Part shown: piece after piece, positions 17,218-25,966 of the stretch
Layout: every line of letters starts with the position of its first letter
Numbering within the stretch: the stretch's first letter is position 1
Assembly (NCBI RefSeq): GCF_021173675.1
Contig: NZ_JAIHON010000007.1
Span: 496,001 to 560,000, forward strand
Direction: 5' to 3'
From: Streptomyces lincolnensis
GTDB lineage: Bacteria > Actinomycetota > Actinomycetes > Streptomycetales > Streptomycetaceae
Length of the DNA stretch: 64,000 bases
Translations under genes and position numbers: made by a program
The notes under the pieces: generated by a model
Seen by the model: the letters and a program-made list of their open reading frames with translations, nothing else
The model's database searches: none
What the model was told of the DNA's origin: nothing

Positions 17218-19128
17218 GTGCAGCACCGAGAGGAACTCCACGACGTACTGGCGCGCGCCGGACTCACGGTCGTCGAGGACGTGCGCCCCGGCAGCCTGTT
17301 CCCGCCGGAGGCCGCCTGGCGGATCGCGCGGGGGATCGCGGCGCCGGACGGCGTGGCCCGGGAAGCGCTCGATGCCGCCTGGTGGCGGCGTCTGCGCGAT
17401 GCCGACGGCGAGTTCCTGGTGGCCGTCCTCGGACACCGGATCGGTGGCAACGACTCCTGGTGGACCAGGGTCCGGCACGCCGAAAGTGGCGTGCCGGGGT
17501 TGACCGGCGACCCCGGGTTCGTGGCGCTCTCCCTCGACGGGCAGGTGCTGCTGGCGGAGGTGCCCGGGGCCGGCGGGTCCCGGGTGACGGCCCTCGACCG
17601 GCTGTCGGAGCGGCTGGAGGAGGCCGCCGAGACGGCCGGACGCGAGACGGAGGTCGAGCGCGCCGAGGTATGGGCGGCGGTGCCCGGCCGACGCGGGTGG
17701 CCTCTGCACTGGGCGGGGGGGATCGGATCCAATCCGGCCGCGCCGGACGAACTGCTGATCCGGCTGCTGGACGTGGACGAGGGCTTCCTGCACGGATGCG
17801 ACCGGCCCGCCGTCCTCGACGCCGCCGTGGCGCACCCCGATCCGCGGGTGCGGTCAACGCCCGCCGACACCTTCCGGCCCAGGCTCACGTCCGATCAGTG
17901 GGTACGTCTCGTCCGCGCCGAGCCGTCGCCCGATCGACGCGTGCTCTGGGCGGAGCGCGCCGGCGTCTGGGGCGCCGAACTCCCCGAGGACCTGTACGAC
18001 CACCTCCTCGCCGGCCCGTCCCGCGCGCGAGCCGCCGAACTTCCGGGGCTGCCCGCACCGCACCTGCCCGGCCTCGCGGCCGACGCCGATCCCCTGGTGC
18101 GGGCGGCGGCCTGTGCCCGGTGGGAGGAGCTCGCTGCGCCGCTGCGGCAGCGCCTGCTGGCCGACACCGACGAGGCGGTGCGAACGGCCGCGCTGCTCGC
18201 CCACCACACCGGCGTACCCATGCCTCGCGAGGTTTTCGCCGCCCTGCCCGACCCGCGGCGGGCGCTGGAACGGTGCCGCCTCGCGCCCGGGCTCGAAGCG
18301 GAGCTGGTCCGGGACGGGGACCCGGAGGTACGGCGGGCACTGGCCGCCAACCCGAGCCTTAGCACGCACGGGGTCGCCGTGCTGGCGCGGGACCCGCAGG
18401 CCGCCATCCGTTCCGAGGTGGCCCTGCGCCCCGACCTCACCGAGGAGCAACGTGCCGCGGTCCGCCACGACTTCGACCCGGCATCGATGGCGCACACCCT
18501 GCCCTGGGTCGAGGAGCTGCACGGCGACGCCGATGCCATGCGTCGTCTCGCCGCGTCGTCCCACCCGCTGGTGCGCCGCAGTGTGGCGCGAGCCCGGCAC
18601 CTCCCGCCGGACGTCGTGGCGCGCCTGGCGCGGGACGGGGACCGGGTGGTCCACCTGGTCCTCGCCGAGTCGTGCGAGGACGCGCCGGCCGACCTGCTGC
18701 TGGACGTCTGGCGCTGGTGGGACGGCAGCTTCAGCCACCCCGACCGGCCTCGCGGCCACCCCAACTTCCCCCGCGCGGGCCTGCTGCGCCACGCAGACGA
18801 CCCCAGCGGGCGAATGCGCCGCCTGGCCCTGGACGATCCCGAGTCGACACCGGCCGACGTCGCACGCCTGGCCCGGGATCCCGAAGCCGAGGTGCGCCGC
18901 CGCGCGGCCGAGGACACCCGGCTGTCACCGGCCGACGCGGTACGGCTGCTGAACGACCCCGAGGCCCACGTCCGCGACACCGCGCTGCGCAGTCCACGGC
19001 TGCCGGCCCGCGTCCTGGCCGGGCTCTTGCACGACCGCGACACGGCAAGCACGGCGGTCACCAACCCGGCGATCCCGGTCGCCGTCCTGCACCGCATCCT
19101 CACCGCGGCCGCGGCGGCCCCGCGCTGA
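17218..19128 (+). CDS. large leucine-rich-variant / HEAT-like repeat protein
   Basis: 636 residues from GTG 17218 (GGAGAT upstream; the frame stays open to 17059). The first 200 residues are a non-repetitive domain. From about residue 205 the protein is built of about 24-residue helical repeats with a DPxxxVRxxxAxxP core, e.g. AVAHPDPRVR, LARDGDPEVRRALAANPSLS, LARDPEAEVRRRAAEDTRLSPADAV and LLNDPEAHVRDTALRSP. This is the LRV pattern; such solenoids bind proteins or nucleic acids. No signal peptide, so cytosolic. It is followed by a SMI1/KNR4 gene, which may be a functional pairing or chance. Confidence 0.78.
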   Translation: MQHREELHDVLARAGLTVVEDVRPGSLFPPEAAWRIARGIAAPDGVAREALDAAWWRRLRDADGEFLVAVLGHRIGGNDSWWTRVRHAESGVPGLTGDPGFVALSLDGQVLLAEVPGAGGSRVTALDRLSERLEEAAETAGRETEVERAEVWAAVPGRRGWPLHWAGGIGSNPAAPDELLIRLLDVDEGFLHGCDRPAVLDAAVAHPDPRVRSTPADTFRPRLTSDQWVRLVRAEPSPDRRVLWAERAGVWGAELPEDLYDHLLAGPSRARAAELPGLPAPHLPGLAADADPLVRAAACARWEELAAPLRQRLLADTDEAVRTAALLAHHTGVPMPREVFAALPDPRRALERCRLAPGLEAELVRDGDPEVRRALAANPSLSTHGVAVLARDPQAAIRSEVALRPDLTEEQRAAVRHDFDPASMAHTLPWVEELHGDADAMRRLAASSHPLVRRSVARARHLPPDVVARLARDGDRVVHLVLAESCEDAPADLLLDVWRWWDGSFSHPDRPRGHPNFPRAGLLRHADDPSGRMRRLALDDPESTPADVARLARDPEAEVRRRAAEDTRLSPADAVRLLNDPEAHVRDTALRSPRLPARVLAGLLHDRDTASTAVTNPAIPVAVLHRILTAAAAAPR

Positions 19129-19209
19129 ACACCGACCGCCTCGCACGGCGGCCGTGGCAGTCGCCCTGAATCCGCCCGTCGAGCGACACGCCACTGGCAC
19201 CATCCCAGG

Positions 19210-19791
19210 ATGACTACGTCGACATCCGAGTCGTGGACCCGTATCGAGGCATGGCTCGCCCGGCACACGCCTCGCACGTTCGCCGCTCTCGGCCCCCCTG
19301 CGGAGCGCTCCGCCGTCGCCCTGGCCGAAGAGGTCATCGGGCAGCCGTTCCCCGATCCTTTGACGGAGTCCTTGCTGCGGCACAACGGCATGGGCCACTA
19401 CGACCTGCTGCCACCCTTCTGGTCCTTGCTCGATGTGCAGAGCATCGTCAGGTCCTGGCAGACACGCATGAAGATCTACGGAGAGGAGCCGGCGGGGGCC
19501 GAGGAAGGCGACCCGGACGGGGAGTACGGGCCGTGGTGGCACGCCCGGTGGATCCCCTTCGCCTTCGACGGGGCAGGGGACTACCTCATCATCGACCAAC
19601 GCCATTACCGCCGGCGTGGACGCATCGGCGAGGCCGATCACGAAACCGGATGCTCCTTCTCGCCCCACCCCATGTGGGCGTCGCTCCCGGCTCTCCTCGA
19701 CGCCACGGCCACGGCCCTGGAGACCGGCGAGGCGGTGGACGGTTACCAGCCTGTCGCGGTCGACGAGGATGAGCTGGACTGGGTCTTCTGA
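19210..19791 (+). CDS. SMI1/KNR4-family protein
   Basis: 193 residues. The SUKH/SMI1-KNR4 fold is suggested by the N-terminal helix WTRIEAWLARHTPRTFAAL, the LLRHNG turn, LPPFWSLLDVQSIVRSWQT and WIPFAFDGAGDYLIIDQ. Many bacterial SUKH proteins are immunity proteins of polymorphic toxins, but no toxin gene is beside it; others have unknown housekeeping roles. The ATG at 19210 follows an AGGATG-type weak ribosome binding site. Confidence 0.8.
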   Translation: MTTSTSESWTRIEAWLARHTPRTFAALGPPAERSAVALAEEVIGQPFPDPLTESLLRHNGMGHYDLLPPFWSLLDVQSIVRSWQTRMKIYGEEPAGAEEGDPDGEYGPWWHARWIPFAFDGAGDYLIIDQRHYRRRGRIGEADHETGCSFSPHPMWASLPALLDATATALETGEAVDGYQPVAVDEDELDWVF

Positions 19792-19900
19792 AGATCGCCA
19801 CCGACATTGGTCGGCCCGGGAAGCCCCGCGCGCGATGATTCTGCCCGCCCCGACAGGTCTACCTCCCTGAAGGAGACATCCAACTCATCGGGAGCAGGAC

Positions 19901-20545
19901 ATGGGCCTCATCCACATCGAGATGTTCGCGACCCTCGACCTCGTCGGGCAGGCGCCCGGCGGCCCTGACGAGGACCCGGCGGGGTTCCCGTTCGGCGGCT
20001 GGCAGGCGCCTCTGCTGGACGAGGTCGCCGGGGCACAGATCGGTGCCGCGTACGAGGGCACGGACGCCCTTCTGCTCGGCCGGCGGACGTACGACATCTT
20101 CGCCGCCTACTGGCCGCACCAGAAGGGCGGCGAGGACGGCGAGATCGCCGCGCTCTTCAACAGCGTCCCGAAGTACGTGGCCTCCCGTGGCGAGCCCGAC
20201 CTCTCGTGGGCCGGGTCCACGCAACTCGGCCCGGATCTCGCGGATGCGGTCCGCGAGATCCGTGACCGGCACAAGCACGTGAAGGTCGTAGGGAGTCTGA
20301 ACCTGGTCCAGACCCTCCTGCGGGAGAAGCTCTTCGACCGGCTCGACCTCTGGGTGCACCCGATCGTGCTCGGTGTCGGCAAGAAGGTGTTCGAGGGCGG
20401 CGCGGTGCCCACGAACCTGACCCTCCTCGAACCGCCGGTGTCCAGCGCCAAGGGCACGGTGTACCTGCGTTACGGCCTCGCCGAGGGCACACCCGGGACA
20501 GGAGACATGGCCGCACCGGACCGCGGCCTCGGACACGACGGCTGA
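19901..20545 (+). CDS. dihydrofolate reductase-like (RibD C-terminal) protein
   Basis: 214 residues. The RibD_C/DHFR-like fold is shown by IHIEMFATLDLVGQ at the start, LLLGRRTYDIFAAYWP, FNSVPKYVASR and VKVVGSLNLVQTLLREKLFDRLDLWVHPIVLGVGKKVFEGG. These NADPH-binding proteins are common in Streptomyces; true folate or riboflavin activity is not implied. GGAGCAGGAC precedes the ATG. Convergent with the next gene. Confidence 0.88.
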   Translation: MGLIHIEMFATLDLVGQAPGGPDEDPAGFPFGGWQAPLLDEVAGAQIGAAYEGTDALLLGRRTYDIFAAYWPHQKGGEDGEIAALFNSVPKYVASRGEPDLSWAGSTQLGPDLADAVREIRDRHKHVKVVGSLNLVQTLLREKLFDRLDLWVHPIVLGVGKKVFEGGAVPTNLTLLEPPVSSAKGTVYLRYGLAEGTPGTGDMAAPDRGLGHDG

Positions 20546-20609
20546 CACCGCCCCGCACCGGCGATCGGCCGCCGTGATCCCGCGGGCATCGAGCGCCCTG
20601 GCCGGGGGA

Positions 20610-21161
20610 TCAGTCGATCTTCTTGACGACCCGGGCGGGCACTCCCGCGACCAGGGTGCCGGCAGGAACATCACGGGTGACCACCGCACCGGCGGCGACC
20701 ACCGCACCGGCACCGATGGTCACCCCCTGCGTGATCACGGCGGCCGTCCCGATCCAGACGTCGTCCTCGATGACGATCGGGGCGAAGGAGAGGTACTCGC
20801 GGCGTTCGGCCAGGGGCAGCGGGTGGCCTCCGGTGATGAGGCTGACCTTCGGGGCGATCATGACGCCGTTCCCGAGACGGATGCCTCCCTTGTCCATGAA
20901 GGTGCATCCCTGGTTGACGAAGACGTTCTCCCCGAACGTCGTGTTCAGCCCGTACTCGGTGAAGAACGGCGGATAGATCGTCACCGATTCCGGCAGCGGG
21001 CCACCGAACACAACAGAAAGTAGTTCCGCCCGACCTTCGCTGTCGCCGAACGGAAGCACATTCAGTCGAGACGTCGCATCGGTGACCTCCGTGATCCGCT
21101 CCGCATGGCGCGCGAACTCGGGCGTCCGGACATACATGACCTGCTCTGTGCGAGGAGACAT
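20610..21161 (-). CDS. sugar/maltose O-acetyltransferase, left-handed beta-helix
   Basis: 183 residues, NodL/LacA type. N-terminal maltose-acetyltransferase helices, then hexapeptide repeats (VFVNQGCTFMDKGGIRLGNGVMIAPKVSLITGGHPL, IVIEDDVWIGTAAVITQGVTIGAGAVVAAGAVVTRDV) and the catalytic His in GGHPL. Transfers acetyl from acetyl-CoA to a sugar or related hydroxyl. Divergent from a LysR gene with a shared 90-bp promoter region holding an inverted repeat. Confidence 0.9.
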   Translation of the reverse strand: MSPRTEQVMYVRTPEFARHAERITEVTDATSRLNVLPFGDSEGRAELLSVVFGGPLPESVTIYPPFFTEYGLNTTFGENVFVNQGCTFMDKGGIRLGNGVMIAPKVSLITGGHPLPLAERREYLSFAPIVIEDDVWIGTAAVITQGVTIGAGAVVAAGAVVTRDVPAGTLVAGVPARVVKKID

Positions 21162-21218
21162 GCCCTGATCCCATCACCGCGCGGAACACGCGATCAAACA
21201 ACCCAGCACCACACCGGA

Positions 21219-21235
21219 CACAACCATCGGTTGTG
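21219..21235. promoter_or_regulatory. inverted repeat, probable LysR site
   Basis: CACAACC-ATC-GGTTGTG, perfect 7-bp arms with a 3-base centre, 17 bases before the LysR start. It fits a LysR recognition site between a regulator and its divergent target. Confidence 0.6.
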
Positions 21236-21251
21236 AAAGTAGGGTGCGAGC

Positions 21252-22175
21252 GTGGATGTCGAAGCCCTGCGCACGTTCGTGGCCGTCGCCGAGACCGGCC
21301 AGTTCCAGGCCGACGAGCTGGGGATCAGCCAGCAGGCGGCCTCCAAGCGGATCGCGACCCTGGAGAGGCATATCGGGGTCACGCTCCTGGTGCGGACCTC
21401 CCGAGGCTCCCGGGTGAGCCTGGACGGGCAGGTCTTCCTGCCGCACGCCAAGAAGGTCCTGGCGGCCGTCGAACAGGCCGAGCAAGCCGTGCGCCCCGGA
21501 AGCCGTCCCCTGCGCGTCGATGTCCTCAACCGGCGCATCGCCCCGGCCCAGGCCGTCTACCGGTTCTACCGCTCCCACCCCGGGGCGGACCTGGACGCGG
21601 TGACGTTGAGCCAGGAGAACGCCGCCCAAGCCGCCCGGGCGGTGCTCGAAGGGACCGTCGACGCGTCCTTCCGCGCCCTGCCGGCGGACCAGGTGCCGAC
21701 CGGGATCAGCGCCGAACGGCTCCTGGACGCACCCCTGGAGCTCCTGGTCGGCCCCGGCCATCCGCTGGCCGACGCGCCTCGGGTCGGTCCCGCGGACCTG
21801 GCCGGCCACCGCATCTGGATCCCCGGGATCAGGCCGGGCACGGAATGGGCCGCGTTCTACCAGGCGCTGTCCGAGGCCTTCGGACTGAGTATCGACGCGC
21901 TCGGCCCCAACTTCGGTGACGAGGCCCTGATGGACGCGCTGGCCGACTCGGCCGCGCTGGCCACCCTCGTCGGCAGCGGGGACCGGTACCTGTGGCCCCA
22001 GAACCACGACCTCCGGCGCATCCCGTTGCACGACCCGACCCCGGTCTACCCGCACACGCTGCTGTTCCGCAGCGGAGACCAGCACCCCGTGCTGACCGCG
22101 CTGCGCGACCATCTGCGCACCACAGGCCCGCGAACTCCGCGCGAGGTGTGGACACCGGGGTGGGTGGACCGCTGA
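21252..22175 (+). CDS. LysR-family transcriptional regulator
   Basis: 307 residues from GTG 21252. N-terminal LysR HTH (VEALRTFVAVAETGQF, then LGISQQAASKRIATLERHIGVTLL) and a type 2 periplasmic-binding effector domain. Between the Phe and Leu of helix 2 (GQFQADELG) there are two residues fewer than the usual LysR spacing (F-x6-L), which could impair DNA binding. Likely regulates the divergent acetyltransferase gene. Confidence 0.9.
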   Translation: MDVEALRTFVAVAETGQFQADELGISQQAASKRIATLERHIGVTLLVRTSRGSRVSLDGQVFLPHAKKVLAAVEQAEQAVRPGSRPLRVDVLNRRIAPAQAVYRFYRSHPGADLDAVTLSQENAAQAARAVLEGTVDASFRALPADQVPTGISAERLLDAPLELLVGPGHPLADAPRVGPADLAGHRIWIPGIRPGTEWAAFYQALSEAFGLSIDALGPNFGDEALMDALADSAALATLVGSGDRYLWPQNHDLRRIPLHDPTPVYPHTLLFRSGDQHPVLTALRDHLRTTGPRTPREVWTPGWVDR

Positions 22176-22246
22176 CCGGACGACCGAATCAGCGGTGCTG
22201 TGACCGCGGCCCTGCGTCGAGCTGCGCCACGGCACTGAGGACGCGG

Positions 22247-23467
22247 CTACGGCGCGGTGGGCAGGTGTGGGGAGCGGAGCACGAGGAGGGTGATCTCGCT
22301 GGGGGCGAAGACGCGGAACGGCGGGCCCCAGAAGCCTGTGCCGCGGCTGGTGTAGAGGAGGGTGCGGGGGCCGTGGTGGGTGAGGCCGGCGAGGGCGGGC
22401 TGGTCGAGGCGGACCAGGTGGTGGAAGGGCCAGATCTGGCCGCCGTGGGTGTGGCCGGAGAGCTGGAGGTCGATGCCGGCGGCCGCCGCCCGGTCGACGA
22501 ACTTGGGCTGGTGCGCCAGGAGCAGGACGGGCAGGTCGGGGTCGGCGCCGCTCAGGGCTCCGGCGAGGTGGGCACGGTGGCCCGCCAGGCCGGAGGACTC
22601 GGCGGTGACGTCGTCCACGCCGGCCACCACGAGGGTGTCGCCGCCGCGTTCGAGCAGCAGATGGCGGTTGCGCAGCGGCTCCCAGCCCAGCTCGTCCATC
22701 AGGTCGACCCAGCCCTGGGCCTCGCTGTAGTACTCGTGGTTGCCGGTGACGTAGACCCGGGCCCGGGTGGCCCGCACGGTTCCGAGCGGGGCGGCCTGGG
22801 CGCGGCGGCGTTCGGCGGTGCCGTCCGCGATGTCACCGGTGTGGCAGACCACGTCGGCTTCCAGGGTGTTCACCGTCTCGCACACACGTGCCGACCAGCG
22901 GGCGCGATCGAGGGGACCGTAGTGGGTGTCGGTGATGAGGACGACGCGGAGACCGTCCAACCCGGCGCCCAGTCGGGGGAGTTGCACGTCGAGTCGGCGC
23001 ACGCGTGGCACGCGGCGGGCTTCGGCGTATCCCCAGGCGAGGAGTACGGCGGCGGTGCCGAGGACGGCCCAGGCGACGATCCGGGCCCGGTCCTGGCTTC
23101 CCCCAACACCGGCCACGGTCAGGGCGAGCCGCAGCAGGACGCCGAGCAGAACGGACCAGGTGAACAGAACCCAACTGGCGCCCAGCAGGGTGTCTCCGAC
23201 GATCGCCGCCCGGTCCTGCTGGCGTCGGCCGTGGCCGCGCGCCATCGCGAGCGGCATACATATGAGGCCGAGGGCGAACAGGGCGGTACCGGCGAGCGTG
23301 ACCGGCAGCGGCCAGCGCTGGCCGGCGTACAGGAGCATCCAGCAGGGCACGGCCCACAGCAGGACGGGGGCGATCAGGGGGAGATAGCGCATCAGGCGGT
23401 GCAGTCGGCTCTGCCGCGGCGCTCGCGCCTCATCCTCGGTGGGCCGGGTGTCGCTGGTGTCGGTCAC
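22247..23467 (-). CDS. membrane-anchored metallophosphoesterase
   Basis: 406 residues from the GTG at 23467, which directly follows GAGGGGA; another GTG at 23503 adds 12 residues. Four N-terminal membrane helices (about residues 30-150) precede a calcineurin-like phosphoesterase domain with VVLITDTHYGPLD, VVCHTGDIADG, YVTGNHEYY, LLLAHQP and LQLSGHTHGGQIWP, i.e. all five dimetal motifs. YkuE/UDP-diacylglucosamine-pyrophosphatase-like; substrate unknown. Convergent with the LysR gene; an imperfect hairpin with CCGCTGA/TCAGCGG arms lies between them. Confidence 0.9.
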   Translation of the reverse strand: MTDTSDTRPTEDEARAPRQSRLHRLMRYLPLIAPVLLWAVPCWMLLYAGQRWPLPVTLAGTALFALGLICMPLAMARGHGRRQQDRAAIVGDTLLGASWVLFTWSVLLGVLLRLALTVAGVGGSQDRARIVAWAVLGTAAVLLAWGYAEARRVPRVRRLDVQLPRLGAGLDGLRVVLITDTHYGPLDRARWSARVCETVNTLEADVVCHTGDIADGTAERRRAQAAPLGTVRATRARVYVTGNHEYYSEAQGWVDLMDELGWEPLRNRHLLLERGGDTLVVAGVDDVTAESSGLAGHRAHLAGALSGADPDLPVLLLAHQPKFVDRAAAAGIDLQLSGHTHGGQIWPFHHLVRLDQPALAGLTHHGPRTLLYTSRGTGFWGPPFRVFAPSEITLLVLRSPHLPTAP

Positions 23468-23709
23468 GCTTCCCCTCACAAACCAGGCTGCCGTCCCGCG
23501 CACTGTATCCGGTCGCCCTCGGACCGACCGGACCGGCGTTCCTGGGCGGCCCTTTGGAGCGAAGGGGGGGAAGGTTCTCTACCGGATCGGAGCCCCAGTT
23601 GCGGCGACGAGCCCCCCCGGCTTCGCGCGTCCGGGACCGGTCCCGGACGCCGTACGCCATCATGCGTTCGCCAAGGACAACCGGTGGTTCTGACCACGGA
23701 GCGGAGCCC

Positions 23710-24168
23710 ATGCGACAGAAGCTTTCCGTACGACGCCCAGGCGTCCTCGTCGCGCCCTTCGTCACCTGTCTGGCACTGCTGCTGGCGGGGTGCGGGAGCG
23801 ACGGTACGGACGACAAGTCCGCCTCCGGCCGACCGAGCGAGGCCCGGACGTCGGCGAGCACGGCCGCGCTGTCACCGGGTCCGGACACCACGCCCGACGC
23901 GAACGACGAAGTCGACGAGGCGTTTCGCGCGGCCCGCAGCGTCGCCCTGCAAAGCAATCTGCGCTACATCGATCCGGCACTCGGCACACCCGAGGGCCTG
24001 GCCACGGCCGATGCCAAGGCCGACGCGCAATGCGCCGACCTCCGGCGGAACATCGCCGACCCGGACCGGGTCGCCGCGCGGCGGTTCAGCACCGGGACCC
24101 ACGAGGTGACCGTGGCCGACGGCAAGCGGATCAACACGCTGTTGCGCAACACCTACTGCGCTGGCTGA
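23710..24168 (+). CDS. small lipoprotein
   Basis: 152 residues. Signal peptide with lipobox LLAGC (Cys near 28), a Ser/Thr/Asp-rich linker, then a small domain of about 85 residues with cysteines in AQCADLR and NTYCAG. No family recognised. The ATG at 23710 follows GGAG closely. Convergent with the carboxylase gene, separated by a hairpin. Confidence 0.65.
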   Translation: MRQKLSVRRPGVLVAPFVTCLALLLAGCGSDGTDDKSASGRPSEARTSASTAALSPGPDTTPDANDEVDEAFRAARSVALQSNLRYIDPALGTPEGLATADAKADAQCADLRRNIADPDRVAARRFSTGTHEVTVADGKRINTLLRNTYCAG

Positions 24169-24178
24169 CCCTGCCCGT

Positions 24179-24209
24179 GGCCGAGCGGGTCGCAGCCGCT
24201 CCCTCGGCC
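24179..24209. terminator. hairpin between convergent genes
   Basis: GGCCGAG / CTCGGCC arms (7 bp) with an inner GCGG/CCGC pairing, in the 70-bp gap between the lipoprotein gene and the carboxylase gene. Confidence 0.5.
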
Positions 24210-24238
24210 TGCCCGGGAGGGCCGGGGGTGCTTGCCGC

Positions 24239-25822
24239 CTACTGGGGTGGGTTGCCGTGCTTGCGGGACGGCAGGTCGGCGTGCTTGGTGCGGAGCATCG
24301 CCAGGGTGCGGACGAGGACGGGGCGGGTGTCGGCCGGGTCGATGACCTCGTCGACGAGGCCGCGTTCGGCCGCGTAGTACGGGTGCATCAGCTCGGACCT
24401 GTACTCCTTGATGAGGCGGGCGCGCATCACCTCGGGGTCGTCGGCCTCGGCGATGCGCTTGCGGAAGATGATGTCGGCCGCGCCCTCGGCGCCCATGACG
24501 GCGATCTCGTTCGTGGGCCAGGCGTAGGTGACGTCGGCGCCGATGGACTGGGAGTCCATGACGATGTAGGCACCGCCGTAGGCCTTGCGCAGCACGACGG
24601 AGACCCGGGGGACGGTGGCGTTGCAGTAGGCGTACAGCAGCTTGGCCCCGTGCCGGATGATGCCGCCGTGTTCCTGGTCGACGCCGGGCAGGAAGCCGGG
24701 GACGTCGAGCAGGGTGACGAGGGGGATGTTGAAGGCGTCGCACAGCTGGACGAAACGGGCCGCTTTCTCGCTGGCCTCGATGTCCAGGGCGCCGGCCAGC
24801 CGTTGGGGCTGGTTGGCGACGATGCCCACGACGTGGCCGTCCAGGCGGGCCAGCGTGCAGATGATGTTGGTGGCCCAGTGCTCGTGGATCTCCAAGTGGT
24901 CGCCGTCGTCCACGAGTTCCTCGATGACCCGGCGCATGTCGTAGGGCCGGTTGCCGTCCGCCGGCACCAGGTCCAGCAGGAGGTCCGAGCGGCGTTCGGC
25001 GGGGTCGGTGGTGGGTAACGCCTCGGGGATCTCGCGGTTGTTGGCCGGCAGCAGGGTGAGCAGGTAGCGCACGTCCTCCAGGCAGGCGGCCTCGTCGTCG
25101 TAGGCGAAGTGGCAGACGCCGGACGTGGTCGCGTGCACATCCGCGCCGCCGAGCCCGTTGTGGGACACCTCCGCCCCGGTGACGGCCCGGACCACGTCGG
25201 GGCCGGTGATGAACATCTGCGCGGTCTCCCGCACCATGAAGACGAAGTCGGTGAGTGCCGGGGAGTAGGCGGCGCCGCCCGCGCAGGGGCCGAGGATCAC
25301 CGAGATCTGCGGAATGACTCCGGAGGCCAGGGTGTGGCGCCGGAAGATGCCGCCGTACCCGGCGAGCGCCGTGACGCCCTCCTGGATGCGGGCCCCCGCG
25401 CCGTCGTTGAGGCCGACCAGGGGCGCACCCGCCGAGATGGCCATGTCCATGATTTTGTGGATCTTCGCGGCGTGGGCTTCGCCCAGCGCGCCGCCGAAGA
25501 TCCGGAAGTCGTGGGCGTAGACGAACACGGTCCGCCCGTACACCGTCCCCCACCCGGTGATCACGCCGTCCGTGTGGGGCCTCTTGTCCTCCAGCCCGAA
25601 CCCCGTGGCCCGGTGCCGGCGCAGGGGCTCCGTCTCGCAGAAGGATCCGTCGTCCAGCAGGAGTTCGATCCGCTCCCGCGCCGTCAGCTTTCCCCGGGCG
25701 TGCTGCGTCCGGGTCGCCCGCTCGTCCGGGCCCCGCAACGCCCTTTCGCGCAGCGTCCGTAGCTCCGCGACCCGTCCCCGCGCATCCGTCGCGGCGGCGG
25801 TCGGTTCCTGGATCTCCGTCAT
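24239..25822 (-). CDS. acyl-CoA carboxylase, carboxyltransferase (beta) subunit
   Basis: 527 residues from ATG 25822. Full-length PccB/AccD-type protein: HARGKLTARERIELLLDDGSF, GGALGEAHAAKIHKIMDMA, LGPCAGGAAYSPALTDF (first oxyanion Gly-Gly-Ala), VTLLDVPGFLPG and RKAYGGAYIVMDS (second oxyanion region). It transfers carboxyl from biotin to acetyl- or propionyl-CoA. No biotinylated alpha subunit is in the window, so it must share one encoded elsewhere. Its promoter lies back-to-back with the polyketide operon and next to the cluster's 15-bp motif, so a role in malonyl-CoA supply is likely but not proven. The frame remains open upstream on this strand through the next gene, an artefact. Confidence 0.92.
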   Translation of the reverse strand: MTEIQEPTAAATDARGRVAELRTLRERALRGPDERATRTQHARGKLTARERIELLLDDGSFCETEPLRRHRATGFGLEDKRPHTDGVITGWGTVYGRTVFVYAHDFRIFGGALGEAHAAKIHKIMDMAISAGAPLVGLNDGAGARIQEGVTALAGYGGIFRRHTLASGVIPQISVILGPCAGGAAYSPALTDFVFMVRETAQMFITGPDVVRAVTGAEVSHNGLGGADVHATTSGVCHFAYDDEAACLEDVRYLLTLLPANNREIPEALPTTDPAERRSDLLLDLVPADGNRPYDMRRVIEELVDDGDHLEIHEHWATNIICTLARLDGHVVGIVANQPQRLAGALDIEASEKAARFVQLCDAFNIPLVTLLDVPGFLPGVDQEHGGIIRHGAKLLYAYCNATVPRVSVVLRKAYGGAYIVMDSQSIGADVTYAWPTNEIAVMGAEGAADIIFRKRIAEADDPEVMRARLIKEYRSELMHPYYAAERGLVDEVIDPADTRPVLVRTLAMLRTKHADLPSRKHGNPPQ

Positions 25823-25885
25823 CTTGGCCCCCCTTCTGCCGTCCGAGGGTAACTCAACCATCAAGGTGTGCACATCTCTTGACCG

Positions 25886-25900
25886 TGCATATATTGCGTG
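25886..25900. promoter_or_regulatory. cluster operator-like motif, copy 1
   Basis: TGCATATATTGCGTG lies between the divergent carboxylase and EhpF-like genes. It matches TGCATACATTGTATG at 38656-38670 at 12 of 15 positions. AT-rich for this DNA. Confidence 0.5.
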
Positions 25901-25966
25901 CCACCATGGCGTGGCAACGATCTCCGGTGGGAACGGCCGGTGGGACCGAGCAGTGAAAGGACGCAG

